44,837 bases of DNA from Candidatus Cryosericum terrychapinii (GTDB lineage: Bacteria; Caldisericota; Caldisericia; Cryosericales; Cryosericaceae): NCBI RefSeq assembly GCF_003570925.1, contig NZ_QXIS01000001.1, positions 68,851 through 113,687 of the forward strand, written 5' to 3'. Positions within the stretch are counted from its first letter, which is position 1, and each line of letters opens with the position of its first letter. Below the pieces are notes generated by a model. That model was not told the DNA's origin, did not search any database, and saw nothing but the letters and a program-made list of their open reading frames with translations. The position numbers and the translations under genes were made by a program. This document shows, piece after piece, positions 17,396-27,775 of this stretch.

Positions 17396-18823
17396 TCATT
17401 TCAGCAAGATCCGCAGGATCTCTCCGGCAAACTTCGGATTCGCCTTGCCCTTGCTCTTCTTCATGAGCTGGCCGACGAGAAAACCGAGTACTGCCTCCTT
17501 GCCGCTCTTGAACTGCTCGACCTGGGTGACGTTCTCCGCTATCACCTCGCGCGCAAATCCTTCGATTGCCGAGGTGTCGGAGACCTGTTCTAGACCAAGG
17601 CTTCTGACCGCTTCAGTGGGCGTTGTCCCCGTGTCCACGAGAAGGGGCAGGACGTCCTTCGAGGCCGTGTTGCTGATCACATTGCTCTCGACCATCGTCA
17701 GGAGGCCGGCGAGTGTCGCGGGCGTCAGCTGCGTCTCCGTCAGTGTCTTGTCGCGTTCGTTCAGGAGCTTCGCCACCTCGGTCTCCATGTAGCTGGCGAG
17801 CTTCTTCGGGTTGTCATACAGAGCAATGGTCTGCTGGAAGAACTCTGCCGTGGAGCGTTCCTCGGTCAGCAGGGCCGCATCATATGGCGAGAGGCCGAGG
17901 TCTCGTTCGAAGCGTGACTGCATCTCCCAGGGCAGTTCGGGAATCTGTGCCCGCACGGATTCCAGCTCTGTGGGATCCAGCTGCAGCAGGGGCAGGTCCG
18001 GCTCCGGAAAGTAGCGGTAATCATTGCTGGCTTCCTTGCTGCGCATGGCGGTCGTTGTTCCCTGCACTTCGTCAAAGTGCCTGCTTTCCATCATGATGGG
18101 AGTACCGTCGGCAATGCACTGTGCCTGGCGCTGCTCCTCGTAGTCGACGGCCCGCTTGACGCTGCGAAAGCTGTTGAGGTTCTTGATCTCTACTTTTGTC
18201 CCTAGCTTCGCAGGATCCGGACTGACGGAGACATTCACGTCACACCGCATGACACCCTTCTCCATGTCGCCTGACGATACGCCGAGCCACCTGACAAGCC
18301 GTCTCAGATTACGCAGGAACTCGTATGCTTCATCGCTGCTTTGCATGTCTGGTTCAGTGACAATCTCGACCAGTGGCATGCCACAGCGGTTGAAGTCGAC
18401 CAGCGTCTCACCCCCGAGCGTGATGTCCGCGGCATGCATCGACTTGCCGGCGTCTTCCTCAATATGGGCGCGTGTCAACCGGACGCTGCGGGCGCCTTGT
18501 TCCGTGACGATGGGAAGCGATCCTCCTGTCGCGATCGGGTGGTCGAACTGGGTGATCTGGTAGGACTTGGGAAGGTCCGGGTAGAAGTAGTTCTTGCGTG
18601 AGAACTCGGAGACCTCGTGGACAGTACAGCCCAGTGCCGTGGCGATCCTGACGGCCAAGCGCACGGCTTGGGCGTTCAGCGTGGGCAGTGCACCCGGCAG
18701 TCCCAGGCAGACGGGGCAGACATGGGTGTTGGGCTCGTCCCCGAACGCCGTGCTGCAGCCACAGAACATCTTGGTCTGCGTAGCCAGCTGGACGTGGATC
18801 TCCAAGCCGATCGTCGTGGTCAT
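17396..18823 (-). CDS. gatB: Asp-tRNA(Asn)/Glu-tRNA(Gln) amidotransferase subunit B
   Basis: 475 residues, the normal length. GatB binds the mischarged tRNA and phosphorylates the carboxyl group before amidation. Visible: the GLEIHVQL start, the zinc-like Cys set CGCS...CPVCLG (about 21-40), NYFYPDLPKSYQI (about 78-90), HIEEDAGK (about 119-126) and DFNRCGMPLVEIVTEPD (about 143-159). The C-terminal YqeY-like helical tail is present and ends in KFAGEILRILLK. ATG 18823 overlaps the gatA stop (ATGA), with GGAGGT six bases upstream. Last gene of the ligA-gatC-gatA-gatB operon. Confidence 0.97.
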   Translation of the reverse strand: MTTTIGLEIHVQLATQTKMFCGCSTAFGDEPNTHVCPVCLGLPGALPTLNAQAVRLAVRIATALGCTVHEVSEFSRKNYFYPDLPKSYQITQFDHPIATGGSLPIVTEQGARSVRLTRAHIEEDAGKSMHAADITLGGETLVDFNRCGMPLVEIVTEPDMQSSDEAYEFLRNLRRLVRWLGVSSGDMEKGVMRCDVNVSVSPDPAKLGTKVEIKNLNSFRSVKRAVDYEEQRQAQCIADGTPIMMESRHFDEVQGTTTAMRSKEASNDYRYFPEPDLPLLQLDPTELESVRAQIPELPWEMQSRFERDLGLSPYDAALLTEERSTAEFFQQTIALYDNPKKLASYMETEVAKLLNERDKTLTETQLTPATLAGLLTMVESNVISNTASKDVLPLLVDTGTTPTEAVRSLGLEQVSDTSAIEGFAREVIAENVTQVEQFKSGKEAVLGFLVGQLMKKSKGKANPKFAGEILRILLK

Positions 18824-20241
18824 GACTCACCTCCAAGCGCTGTGAACAGGACGTTCGCGCAGGAGAGGATGTCAGCATCGCTCCAGCGGGGACCCATGAG
18901 CTGCAGTCCGATAGGAAGACCGGCGGCGTCCTTTCCGGCGGGAAACGAAATGGCAGGGACCCCGGCCAGGTTCGCGGGGATCGTGAATACATCCGCCTTG
19001 TACATTTCAAGCGGGTCGGTCACCGCTCCAAGTCTGAACGCTGTCGTCGGGGTGGTCGGTGTGAGCAACACGTCGGCGGACTGCAGCGCGGCGTCCAGTT
19101 CGTCGGTGATGAGCTGGCGGACACTGCTTGCCTTCTTGTAGTAGGCGTCATAGTACCCGGCCGAGAGCACGAATGCGCCGATGAGGATGCGTCGTTTCAC
19201 TTCCGTGCCGAATCCCGCATTGCGGGTCTTGCTGTATGTTTCCGTCATGTCCCGTCCGTCCTCGTGCAGGCCGTAACGGACGCCGTCAAACCGCCCGAGG
19301 TTCGCAGAGCACTCGGCAGGCGCGATGATGTAGTAAACGGGCAGCGCGGACAGAATATGCGGCAGGCTGACGTCGACAAGAGATGCGCCGCTTTTCACGG
19401 CTGCTTTACGGGTCGTCTCCATGGCTGCTGCGATTTCCGGCTGGACATCCAGCCCCTGGAGCTCACGGATGATGCCCACCCGCTTGCCTGCGAGGGTCGG
19501 TTGCAGTGCGGCCTCAAAGTCCACAGGGGACCGCCTGACGCTGGTAGCATCTTTTGGATCATGGGCAGCCATCACGTTCATCATGAGGGCGGCGTCCCGG
19601 ACGCTTCTGGCAATGGGACCGATGCAGTCGAGGCTGGACCCGAAGGCAACCAGGCCGTACCGCGAGACAAGCCCGTAGGTCGGCTTGAAACCGACGACCC
19701 CGCAGAACGCGGCGGGCTGTCGCACAGAACCACCGGTATCGGAACCGATTGCTCCAAGAGCGAAACCCGCAGCGACCGCAGCCGTCGAACCGCCGCTGGA
19801 CCCACCGGGAACTCGGCTCAGGTCCGCGGGGTTGTGCGTCGGGAAAAAGGCAGAATTCTCCGTTGAGGACCCCATGGCAAACTCGTCGAGGTTGGTTTTG
19901 CCCGGTACAACAGCTCCCGCAGCAAGCAACGACTGCACGACAGTCGCCGAATAGGGGGCGACATAGTGTTCAAGGATCCGGGAGCCGCAGGTACAGCGTT
20001 CGCCTGCCATCATGATGTTGTCCTTGACCGCTATCGGGGCTCCTGCAAGAGGAGACGAGGGATCGGCGGCCTGCGCATCGGACCGGGCGGCGTCAAGGCG
20101 CAGGTGTAGAAACGCCTTCACTTGAGGGTCTCCGCGTTCGATGAGTTGCCGCGTCTCGTCCAGGTACTCTTCTGCCGACAGTTCGTGCGCACGAACAGCG
20201 TGGCGATACTGTTCCAGGGTGCGTGGGAGCTCGCTACTCAT
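18820..20241 (-). CDS. gatA: Asp-tRNA(Asn)/Glu-tRNA(Gln) amidotransferase subunit A
   Basis: 473 residues from ATG 20241; the frame extends 20 codons upstream into gatC but without a ribosome site, whereas GGGAGG stands about five bases before 20241. GatA is the amidase that releases ammonia from glutamine for GatB. The Lys-cisSer-Ser triad is intact: Lys73 (AVKDN), Ser148 (GGSSGGS) and Ser172 (SDTGGSVRQP), with the same spacing as in characterised GatA. The start overlaps the end of gatC by 8 bases. Confidence 0.97.
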   Translation of the reverse strand: MSSELPRTLEQYRHAVRAHELSAEEYLDETRQLIERGDPQVKAFLHLRLDAARSDAQAADPSSPLAGAPIAVKDNIMMAGERCTCGSRILEHYVAPYSATVVQSLLAAGAVVPGKTNLDEFAMGSSTENSAFFPTHNPADLSRVPGGSSGGSTAAVAAGFALGAIGSDTGGSVRQPAAFCGVVGFKPTYGLVSRYGLVAFGSSLDCIGPIARSVRDAALMMNVMAAHDPKDATSVRRSPVDFEAALQPTLAGKRVGIIRELQGLDVQPEIAAAMETTRKAAVKSGASLVDVSLPHILSALPVYYIIAPAECSANLGRFDGVRYGLHEDGRDMTETYSKTRNAGFGTEVKRRILIGAFVLSAGYYDAYYKKASSVRQLITDELDAALQSADVLLTPTTPTTAFRLGAVTDPLEMYKADVFTIPANLAGVPAISFPAGKDAAGLPIGLQLMGPRWSDADILSCANVLFTALGGES

Positions 20242-20524
20242 CCTCGCCTCCCATGACGTTCCGCACGACAATGAATCCGTCACGCATCGCGGGCGCTCCA
20301 CCGAGCCCTGCTTCCCGGGTCAGGCCCTCGCCTGGCTCGTCCGGACGGAGTTCGGTCATGGCGGGTCGCTTACTGACGATGGCTGATGTATCGACGGAGC
20401 CCAGCTGCGCGACATACCCGAGAATTCGTTCGAGGTCCCCCAGAAGAGACCCGTCCTCATCTGGAGTTATCTCGAGACGCGCGAGTGAAGCCACGTGTTC
20501 GAGCGTCTCTTTGTCGATGATCAT
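20234..20524 (-). CDS. gatC: Asp-tRNA(Asn)/Glu-tRNA(Gln) amidotransferase subunit C
   Basis: 96 residues, the family size. GatC is a small belt that stabilises the GatA/GatB pair. The N-terminal pattern ETLEHVASLARLEI is diagnostic. ATG 20524 is chosen over an upstream ATG 24 codons earlier because the extension is low-complexity sequence overlapping the end of ligA and AGGAGGT sits about nine bases before 20524. The order gatC-gatA-gatB is the common one. Presence of the operon implies that Gln-tRNA and/or Asn-tRNA are made indirectly in this organism. Confidence 0.95.
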   Translation of the reverse strand: MIIDKETLEHVASLARLEITPDEDGSLLGDLERILGYVAQLGSVDTSAIVSKRPAMTELRPDEPGEGLTREAGLGGAPAMRDGFIVVRNVMGGEDE

Positions 20525-20552
20525 AGCGATGATACCTCCTGTGCCTGTTTTC

Positions 20553-22586
<2,034 letters not shown>

Positions 22587-23738
22587 TCAGGGTGTAAGAA
22601 TGAAGAGACCGGTGCCGAGAGCAAGGACGGAGCGCATCCCCGGCAGCTGAAACACTCGTACCTCGTCGCTCTCAGCCGTACTCCACTGGCGCACAAGTGC
22701 GTGGGTCTCAATGTCGTAGATACCAAGGAAATAGACCGCAGTCTGAGAGGTGGTCTGCTCCTGGAACAGGAGTGCGCATTCTCCATTGGACATCGAGGCA
22801 TCGATCGCATTGAAGTTGAGTTTTGAGGCTGACAGCAGCTGCTTGCCGTCTTTGTCAAAAATCTCGGCAGTGCGTCCAAAGGTCAGAAAGTAATTGCCTA
22901 GCGCGCGAAGGCCGGGATTGTCGGAAGTGGCCGAAATCTGGGCTATCTTCTTGCCCGTCTGGTCGAACAGATAGCGGGGCAGGGGACCGGCAACACCCGA
23001 GACGCTGCGGCTGTAGCCGGCCAGGATGCGTGTGCCGCTGTCGTCGACAGCCGTGACAAGTCCTGCAAGTTTCTGGTCTGGGTTGGGGACAGTGAATTTT
23101 GCGATGACCTTTCCTTGCGGAGAGACGGTGTAAATGGTGCCGCCTTCCAGCGTCACGACGAGCATGCCGCTGTGCGCAAGGCTGATCTGCGACCCACGAC
23201 CGAAATCGGGTACAGTGTAGCCACCCTGGTACTTGCCGGCAAGATCGTACATGACGAACTGTCGGGATTGGTCCTCCAGGAACGAGTAGACGACGGCAAC
23301 CCCTCCGGTGACGGTGAACACGGCTTGCTCGACTACGCTGGGAGCCGTCGTCTTTCGTGACCATTTCTGACGAAGAGCATCGTCCAGCAGTGTCAGCCGC
23401 TGTCCCACTACCAGAAGGTACTTGCCTGACGTGCTCAACGTCAATGACGTGGGATTATCCCCCAGTTCCACGCCTTCGCTCTGGCTCGCCCATCCACGCA
23501 ACGCAAATATCTGGCCGGCCGCGGTCAGGACATATCCCTGGTCCTGTGTGCCGACGATTCCAATTGGGTAATCACTAGTCTTGAACTGCGAGACTACGTG
23601 CAGCGCCGTCTTTTTTCCACGGAGCGCCCACATAGTCGTGGCACCCACGGTTGCTGCCACAATGACAAAAGCAGCGAGCCAGCGCCGATTGTGGAGGATT
23701 ATCTGCCGCAGACCATGCGATTGAACGGTTTTCTTCAT
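22587..23738 (-). CDS. Membrane-anchored beta-propeller-like protein, function unknown
   Basis: 383 residues. A short basic cytoplasmic N-terminus leads to one membrane helix (about 19-38), then about 340 residues outside the cytoplasm made of repeating short beta strands and turns (patterns such as GKYLLVVGQRLTLLD, YDLAGKYQGGYTV, IFDKDGKQLL, YDIETHALVRQW), as in seven-bladed propellers. No catalytic or metal motif is seen, and there are no Cys in a lipobox. It could be a sensor or scaffold of the envelope; I do not recognise a named family with certainty. It is the first gene of the ligA-gatCAB operon, and its predicted transcript start lies only about 9 bases before the ATG, so the leader is very short; only a weak GGTGA lies near. 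Confidence 0.8.
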   Translation of the reverse strand: MKKTVQSHGLRQIILHNRRWLAAFVIVAATVGATTMWALRGKKTALHVVSQFKTSDYPIGIVGTQDQGYVLTAAGQIFALRGWASQSEGVELGDNPTSLTLSTSGKYLLVVGQRLTLLDDALRQKWSRKTTAPSVVEQAVFTVTGGVAVVYSFLEDQSRQFVMYDLAGKYQGGYTVPDFGRGSQISLAHSGMLVVTLEGGTIYTVSPQGKVIAKFTVPNPDQKLAGLVTAVDDSGTRILAGYSRSVSGVAGPLPRYLFDQTGKKIAQISATSDNPGLRALGNYFLTFGRTAEIFDKDGKQLLSASKLNFNAIDASMSNGECALLFQEQTTSQTAVYFLGIYDIETHALVRQWSTAESDEVRVFQLPGMRSVLALGTGLFILTP

Positions 23739-23753
23739 CTCATCACCGTGACA

Positions 23754-23781
23754 ATTCTAGCCTGAACGTCAGGTTTGGCAA
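23754..23781 (-). promoter_or_regulatory. Promoter of the propeller-ligA-gatCAB operon
   Basis: On the minus strand TTGCCA (23776-23781), 16-base spacer, TAGAAT (23754-23759). The predicted leader before ATG 23738 is about 9 bases. Confidence 0.6.
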
Positions 23782-23821
23782 AGAAGAGGTTGGCGGACCC
23801 AACGGCACGTGGCTCCTAGCG

Positions 23822-23849
23822 TTGCTTTTGGCGGATGCTCCAATATACT
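23822..23849 (+). promoter_or_regulatory. Promoter of the tldD-pmbA-pfkA operon
   Basis: TTGCTT (23822-23827), 16-base spacer, TATACT (23844-23849). GGGGAGG (23864-23870) follows at the right place for GTG 23877. Confidence 0.6.
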
Positions 23850-23876
23850 GACACTATCGATTAGGGGAGGTAGCCA

Positions 23877-25322
23877 GTGGACAAGTTTACGGAACGGGTC
23901 ATTGCGGGCGCGAAGCGCCTCGGCGCAAGCTACTGTGATTGCCGTCTTATTGACATGGAACGTGAGGACGTGTCGGTTGTCGGGGGAGCACCCCGCGCCG
24001 TCGTGCATGCTCACCAGCGTGGATTTGGGGTCCGCGTGATCGCGAGTGGGGCGTGGGGATTCTCATCATCGTCCGTCGTGGCCGACGCTGAGGCCGACCA
24101 TATCGTCGAAGAGGCGGTGGCCATCGCGCACGCGAGTGCGCTGGCAAAGAAGAAGGATGTCGTCCTGGCCACAGTTGTTCCCAGTCAAGACATGATACCG
24201 AACCAGGCGGACGTGGATCCCTTCACGATCCCTGATTCTGAGAAAATCGGACTGCTCGCCGAAGCCACCAGATCGATGATGCTACCGGGAGTCGTCCTGG
24301 CACGAGGTCAGATGCAGTTTCTGAAGGAGCGCAAGATCTTCGCGTCCTCCGAGGGTTCATACATCGTCCAGGACCGGGTCGAGAGTGGGGCCGGCGTCAG
24401 TGCCATGGCGGCCAGCGACAAAGGTGACGTCCAGATCCGTAGCTACCCCATGTCCTTCTCCGGCGACAACGCTCAGTCGGGCTGGGAGTTCGTGGAAGCC
24501 ATGAAGCTTCTGGAACATGCGGAGCCGACTGCCAAGGAAGCTCTGGCGCTCCTGGCTGCCAAGCCTTGCCCGTCGGGAGTTAAGGATCTGGTCGTTGGTG
24601 GGCAGCAACTCGCGTTGCAGGTCCATGAGTCATGTGGCCACCCCTCCGAACTGGACCGCGTCATGGGCATGGAGGCGTCGTTCGCTGGGACATCATTTCT
24701 GACGCCCGACAAGAAAGGCAGCTTCCGTTATGGGTCCGACATCGTCAATCTGACTGCTGATCCCACGATTCCCCACGCGCTGGGCGGACTCGCATATGAC
24801 GACGAGGGGGTGAAGGGCCGCAAAGTGTACCTGGTGCGGGGCGGCATCTTCGAGCATTACCTCAACTCTCGTGCATCAGCGCCCGTCGTCGGCGAGGAGC
24901 CCATGGGGGCGATGAGGGCCGACGGCTTCGCACGGTGTCCTATTGTCCGCATGGTGAGCATCAACCTCGAATCGGGCGACCTAACCTTCGAGCAGTTGAT
25001 TGCCGGCGTCGAGGACGGACTCTACGTGGACGGCATCAAGAGCTGGTCCATCGATGATCGGCGCCTGAACTTCCAGTTCGGCAGTGAGATCGGCTGGGAG
25101 ATCAGGGGAGGGAAACTGCAGGACATGGTCAGGAACCCGACGTATACCGGCGTCACATATGAGTTCTGGAGGTCATGTGACGGCATCGGGGGCCCTGAGC
25201 TGTACCACGTGTGGGGTGTCGACAATTGTGGCAAAGGAGAGCCGATGCAGGTGGCACATGTGTCGCATGGCACATCGCCTGCCCGGTTCCGCCACGTTCA
25301 GGTGGGGGTGCTTCATGAGTAA
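23877..25322 (+). CDS. tldD: TldD metalloprotease subunit
   Basis: 481 residues. TldD forms a heterodimer with TldE/PmbA that degrades unfolded peptides and matures some RiPP peptides. The zinc motif HExxxH is at His250, Glu251 and His255 (HESCGH), and the later Cys ligand is in VDNCGKGEP near residue 455. GTG 23877 is supported by GGGGAGG six bases upstream. Its end overlaps the pmbA start by 8 bases, consistent with an obligate pair. No RiPP precursor or modification gene is seen nearby, so a general role is more likely. Confidence 0.96.
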   Translation: MDKFTERVIAGAKRLGASYCDCRLIDMEREDVSVVGGAPRAVVHAHQRGFGVRVIASGAWGFSSSSVVADAEADHIVEEAVAIAHASALAKKKDVVLATVVPSQDMIPNQADVDPFTIPDSEKIGLLAEATRSMMLPGVVLARGQMQFLKERKIFASSEGSYIVQDRVESGAGVSAMAASDKGDVQIRSYPMSFSGDNAQSGWEFVEAMKLLEHAEPTAKEALALLAAKPCPSGVKDLVVGGQQLALQVHESCGHPSELDRVMGMEASFAGTSFLTPDKKGSFRYGSDIVNLTADPTIPHALGGLAYDDEGVKGRKVYLVRGGIFEHYLNSRASAPVVGEEPMGAMRADGFARCPIVRMVSINLESGDLTFEQLIAGVEDGLYVDGIKSWSIDDRRLNFQFGSEIGWEIRGGKLQDMVRNPTYTGVTYEFWRSCDGIGGPELYHVWGVDNCGKGEPMQVAHVSHGTSPARFRHVQVGVLHE

Positions 25323-26658
25323 GGAACAGCTTCACGGCCTCATGCGCGACGCACTGAGGGCGTCGGACGCAGACCAGACAGAGATCGTGACCATGACCTC
25401 CAACAGCGCTCTCACGTGGTATGCCGAGAACATCATTCATCAGAACGTGGCCGAGCATACGGCGCAGGTTCAAGTTCGTGCCGTCGTCGGGAAGAAGGTC
25501 GGAAGTGCATCGACGACCGACTGCTCTCCCGAGGGTCTGGCGCTTATTGTTCGGCAGGCATCGCAGGCTGCCCGGCTCATGCCTGACGATCCCGGGTTTC
25601 CAGGTCTTCCGTCTCCTCAACCGATAACTGCAGGACGCGTTGATGGATGGGTCGCGGCGACTGCCGCCTCCCAGCCCGGAGAACGCGTTCTGGCGGTGAA
25701 GAAGGTCATCGAGCGCGCGGAGCACGAGGGCCTGCGGGCAGCCGGGACCTATCAGGTGCAGAACTCTGAACTGGCAGTTGTGAGTTCGATGGGCGTAGCA
25801 GCCTATCAACAGTACACGGTCGCGGCATTGAAAGCCGTCGTCATGGGCGATGACAGTTCCGGGTATAGTCTGATGTCGTCGGCCGACGTTGCGAACATTG
25901 ATCCGGAAGCCACAGGCGAACGAGCTGTGCGCACGGCGGTGGAGACGCGGCATCCTGCTGAGGTCGGACCCGGAGCCTTTGAGGTTGTCCTGAGCCCGTT
26001 TGCCGTCGAGGAGCTCATGGGCATGCTAGCCTATCTTGCCCTGTCCGCTCGCAGTGTCGAGCAGCACACGTGTTTCCTGGAGGGACACGAGGGTGAGCAG
26101 ATCGCCTCCCCCATCGTCAGTCTGTACGACGACGGGCTGGATCCTGCAGGAATGCCCGTTCCCTTCGATTTCGAGGGAATGCCGAAGCGTCACGTCGATT
26201 TCCTGACTGAAGGCAAGGGAGGGAACGTCGTGTACGATTCCTACTATGCCGCCAAGATGGATCGCGCGACGACAGGACACTCGCTTCAGCAGCCAAACGA
26301 CATCGGTCCTTATCCGCTCAACATCTTCATGGGTGCGGGTGACAGCAGTGAGACTGACATGGTTTCCCATGTCGAACGAGGCATCTACGTGACCCGTTTC
26401 TGGTACGGCAACCCTGTCGAGCCAAGGGGCGCGGTGGTGACCGGGACGACGCGTGACGGTACGTACCTCATCGAGAATGGTCACAAGACGCATGGGATTC
26501 GAAACCTTCGGTTCACGCAGGGGCTCGTCGACATGTTTGCACACACGATTGAAATCAGCCGGAACCGCGCAGTTCTGGCTTCATCATTCGGAATCGGCGC
26601 CATGGTGCTCCCCAGTATCCGGGCCGAGGGGTTCCAGTTCACCGGTGTGACCCGGTAA
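25315..26658 (+). CDS. pmbA: PmbA/TldE, non-catalytic partner of TldD
   Basis: 447 residues from ATG 25315, which overlaps the last codons of tldD; the longer open frame upstream is tldD in another frame. The protein follows the PmbA/TldE pattern: Gly-rich strands, GRVDGWVAATAAS, FEVVLSPFAVEELMGML (about 220-236), and the C-terminal segment RAVLASSFGIGAMVLPSIR. It lacks the HExxxH of TldD, as expected for the partner subunit. A Gly-rich purine stretch (GGTGGGGGTG) precedes the start. Confidence 0.95.
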   Translation: MSKEQLHGLMRDALRASDADQTEIVTMTSNSALTWYAENIIHQNVAEHTAQVQVRAVVGKKVGSASTTDCSPEGLALIVRQASQAARLMPDDPGFPGLPSPQPITAGRVDGWVAATAASQPGERVLAVKKVIERAEHEGLRAAGTYQVQNSELAVVSSMGVAAYQQYTVAALKAVVMGDDSSGYSLMSSADVANIDPEATGERAVRTAVETRHPAEVGPGAFEVVLSPFAVEELMGMLAYLALSARSVEQHTCFLEGHEGEQIASPIVSLYDDGLDPAGMPVPFDFEGMPKRHVDFLTEGKGGNVVYDSYYAAKMDRATTGHSLQQPNDIGPYPLNIFMGAGDSSETDMVSHVERGIYVTRFWYGNPVEPRGAVVTGTTRDGTYLIENGHKTHGIRNLRFTQGLVDMFAHTIEISRNRAVLASSFGIGAMVLPSIRAEGFQFTGVTR

Positions 26659-26683
26659 CAGAAAGGGAAAGGGAGGAACACAG

Positions 26684-27679
26684 ATGAGACGTATCGCAAT
26701 CATGACGGCAGGGGCGGATGCACCAGGTATGAACGCAGCCATTCGCTCCGTTGCAAGGCGTTCATTTGAGCTTGGCTACGATGTCCTGATGGTACGGGAT
26801 GGGTTCGAAGGACTCGTCCGTGGCGACATCGAGATCATGAACAAGAAGACAGTCTCCGGCATCCTTCCTCTGGGTGGAAGCATTTTCGGCTGTTCTCGGG
26901 TGTCGCCTGAGTTTGCGGTCCAGAACCTGGCGAAGATACGCGACGTCCTGGAAAGCAACAGCATCACGACCAGCATCATCATCGGCGACCGCAGTGCCGT
27001 TGCTGTGGCGGCAGTTTTTGACGCAAACAGCATTCCGTGTGTCGTCGTACCCAATACGATCGACAATGACATCTTTGGCACCGACTTCAGCATAGGATTC
27101 GACAGCGCGATCACGACCATCAGCGAGGCGCTGGACAAACTCCATTCGACAGCGTCGGCGCATCATCGGGTCATGATCGTGGAGGTCATGGGCCGTCAGT
27201 CCGGCTGGCTGGCGCTGTACGGCGGCCTCGCAGGGGGAGCCGATTTCATAGCCATCCCTGAGCAACCTGTACCCATTGAGACACTCGCAACACACCTCAA
27301 GCAGCGGAAGGAAGAGGGGAAGGATTTCTCCATCGTCGTCGTCGCCGAGGGATACCCGGTAACCATACATGAACCGACCGTTGCGGGCAGGCCCGTAGCG
27401 GGATACGGACTGGCAGAAGCATTGGCCAGTACGACCAACCTGTCCATACGTGTCACGGTGCTCGGCTATCTCCAGCGGGGCGGCTCGCCCACGGTCTTTG
27501 ACAGGTTGCTGGCCACCCGGCTCGGCCTGGCGGCCGTGAACGCGGTGCGCGAAGGCAAGACTGGCATCCTTGTGGGTGAGGTTGGGCAACGCATCGCCTT
27601 CACCGACCTCAGGGAAGCGACGACTCAGCCACACATCATCCCGGCCGATATTGTTCTTCAAGCCAAGACCTTCTACTAG
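26684..27679 (+). CDS. Phosphofructokinase-family protein with altered donor site
   Basis: 331 residues, same length and fold as bacterial 6-phosphofructokinase. Fructose-6-phosphate and catalytic residues are kept: Asp127 and Asp129 in TIDND, Arg in SAHHRV, the VEVMGR motif, Glu in VVAEGYP and LGYLQRGGSP. Around the phosphoryl donor three positions differ from ATP enzymes: SGGDAPG has become AGADAPG (Ala11), GGDGS has become IGDRS (Asp102, Arg103), and GTIDND has become NTIDND (Asn124). The last two are the positions that separate ATP users (Gly, Gly) from pyrophosphate users (Asp, Lys), and neither pattern is present. So donor and activity are uncertain; a different phosphate donor, a sugar-phosphate regulator, or a weak kinase are possible. 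GGAGG lies seven bases before ATG 26684. Probably co-transcribed with tldD-pmbA. Confidence 0.88.
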   Translation: MRRIAIMTAGADAPGMNAAIRSVARRSFELGYDVLMVRDGFEGLVRGDIEIMNKKTVSGILPLGGSIFGCSRVSPEFAVQNLAKIRDVLESNSITTSIIIGDRSAVAVAAVFDANSIPCVVVPNTIDNDIFGTDFSIGFDSAITTISEALDKLHSTASAHHRVMIVEVMGRQSGWLALYGGLAGGADFIAIPEQPVPIETLATHLKQRKEEGKDFSIVVVAEGYPVTIHEPTVAGRPVAGYGLAEALASTTNLSIRVTVLGYLQRGGSPTVFDRLLATRLGLAAVNAVREGKTGILVGEVGQRIAFTDLREATTQPHIIPADIVLQAKTFY

Positions 27680-27715
27680 ATCCTGGCCGACCAACCACAG
27701 GGCCGCTTGACAGCA

Positions 27716-27743
27716 AACGCCCCGGTCTGATGACCGGGGCGTT
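27716..27743. terminator. Bidirectional intrinsic terminator
   Basis: Perfect 12-bp GC-rich stem (27716-27727 with 27732-27743) around a TGAT loop, followed by TTCTTC-like sequence on the plus strand and TTTGCTG on the minus strand. It separates the convergent pfk-like gene and nadE. Confidence 0.85.
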
Positions 27744-27775
27744 CTTCGCTGATCAATGCCTTGAGGCGACGCAGA

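Noticed and set aside
26684-27679. pfk-like gene as a pseudogene
   Set aside because: The frame, length, ribosome site and sugar-phosphate residues are all intact; only donor-site positions differ.
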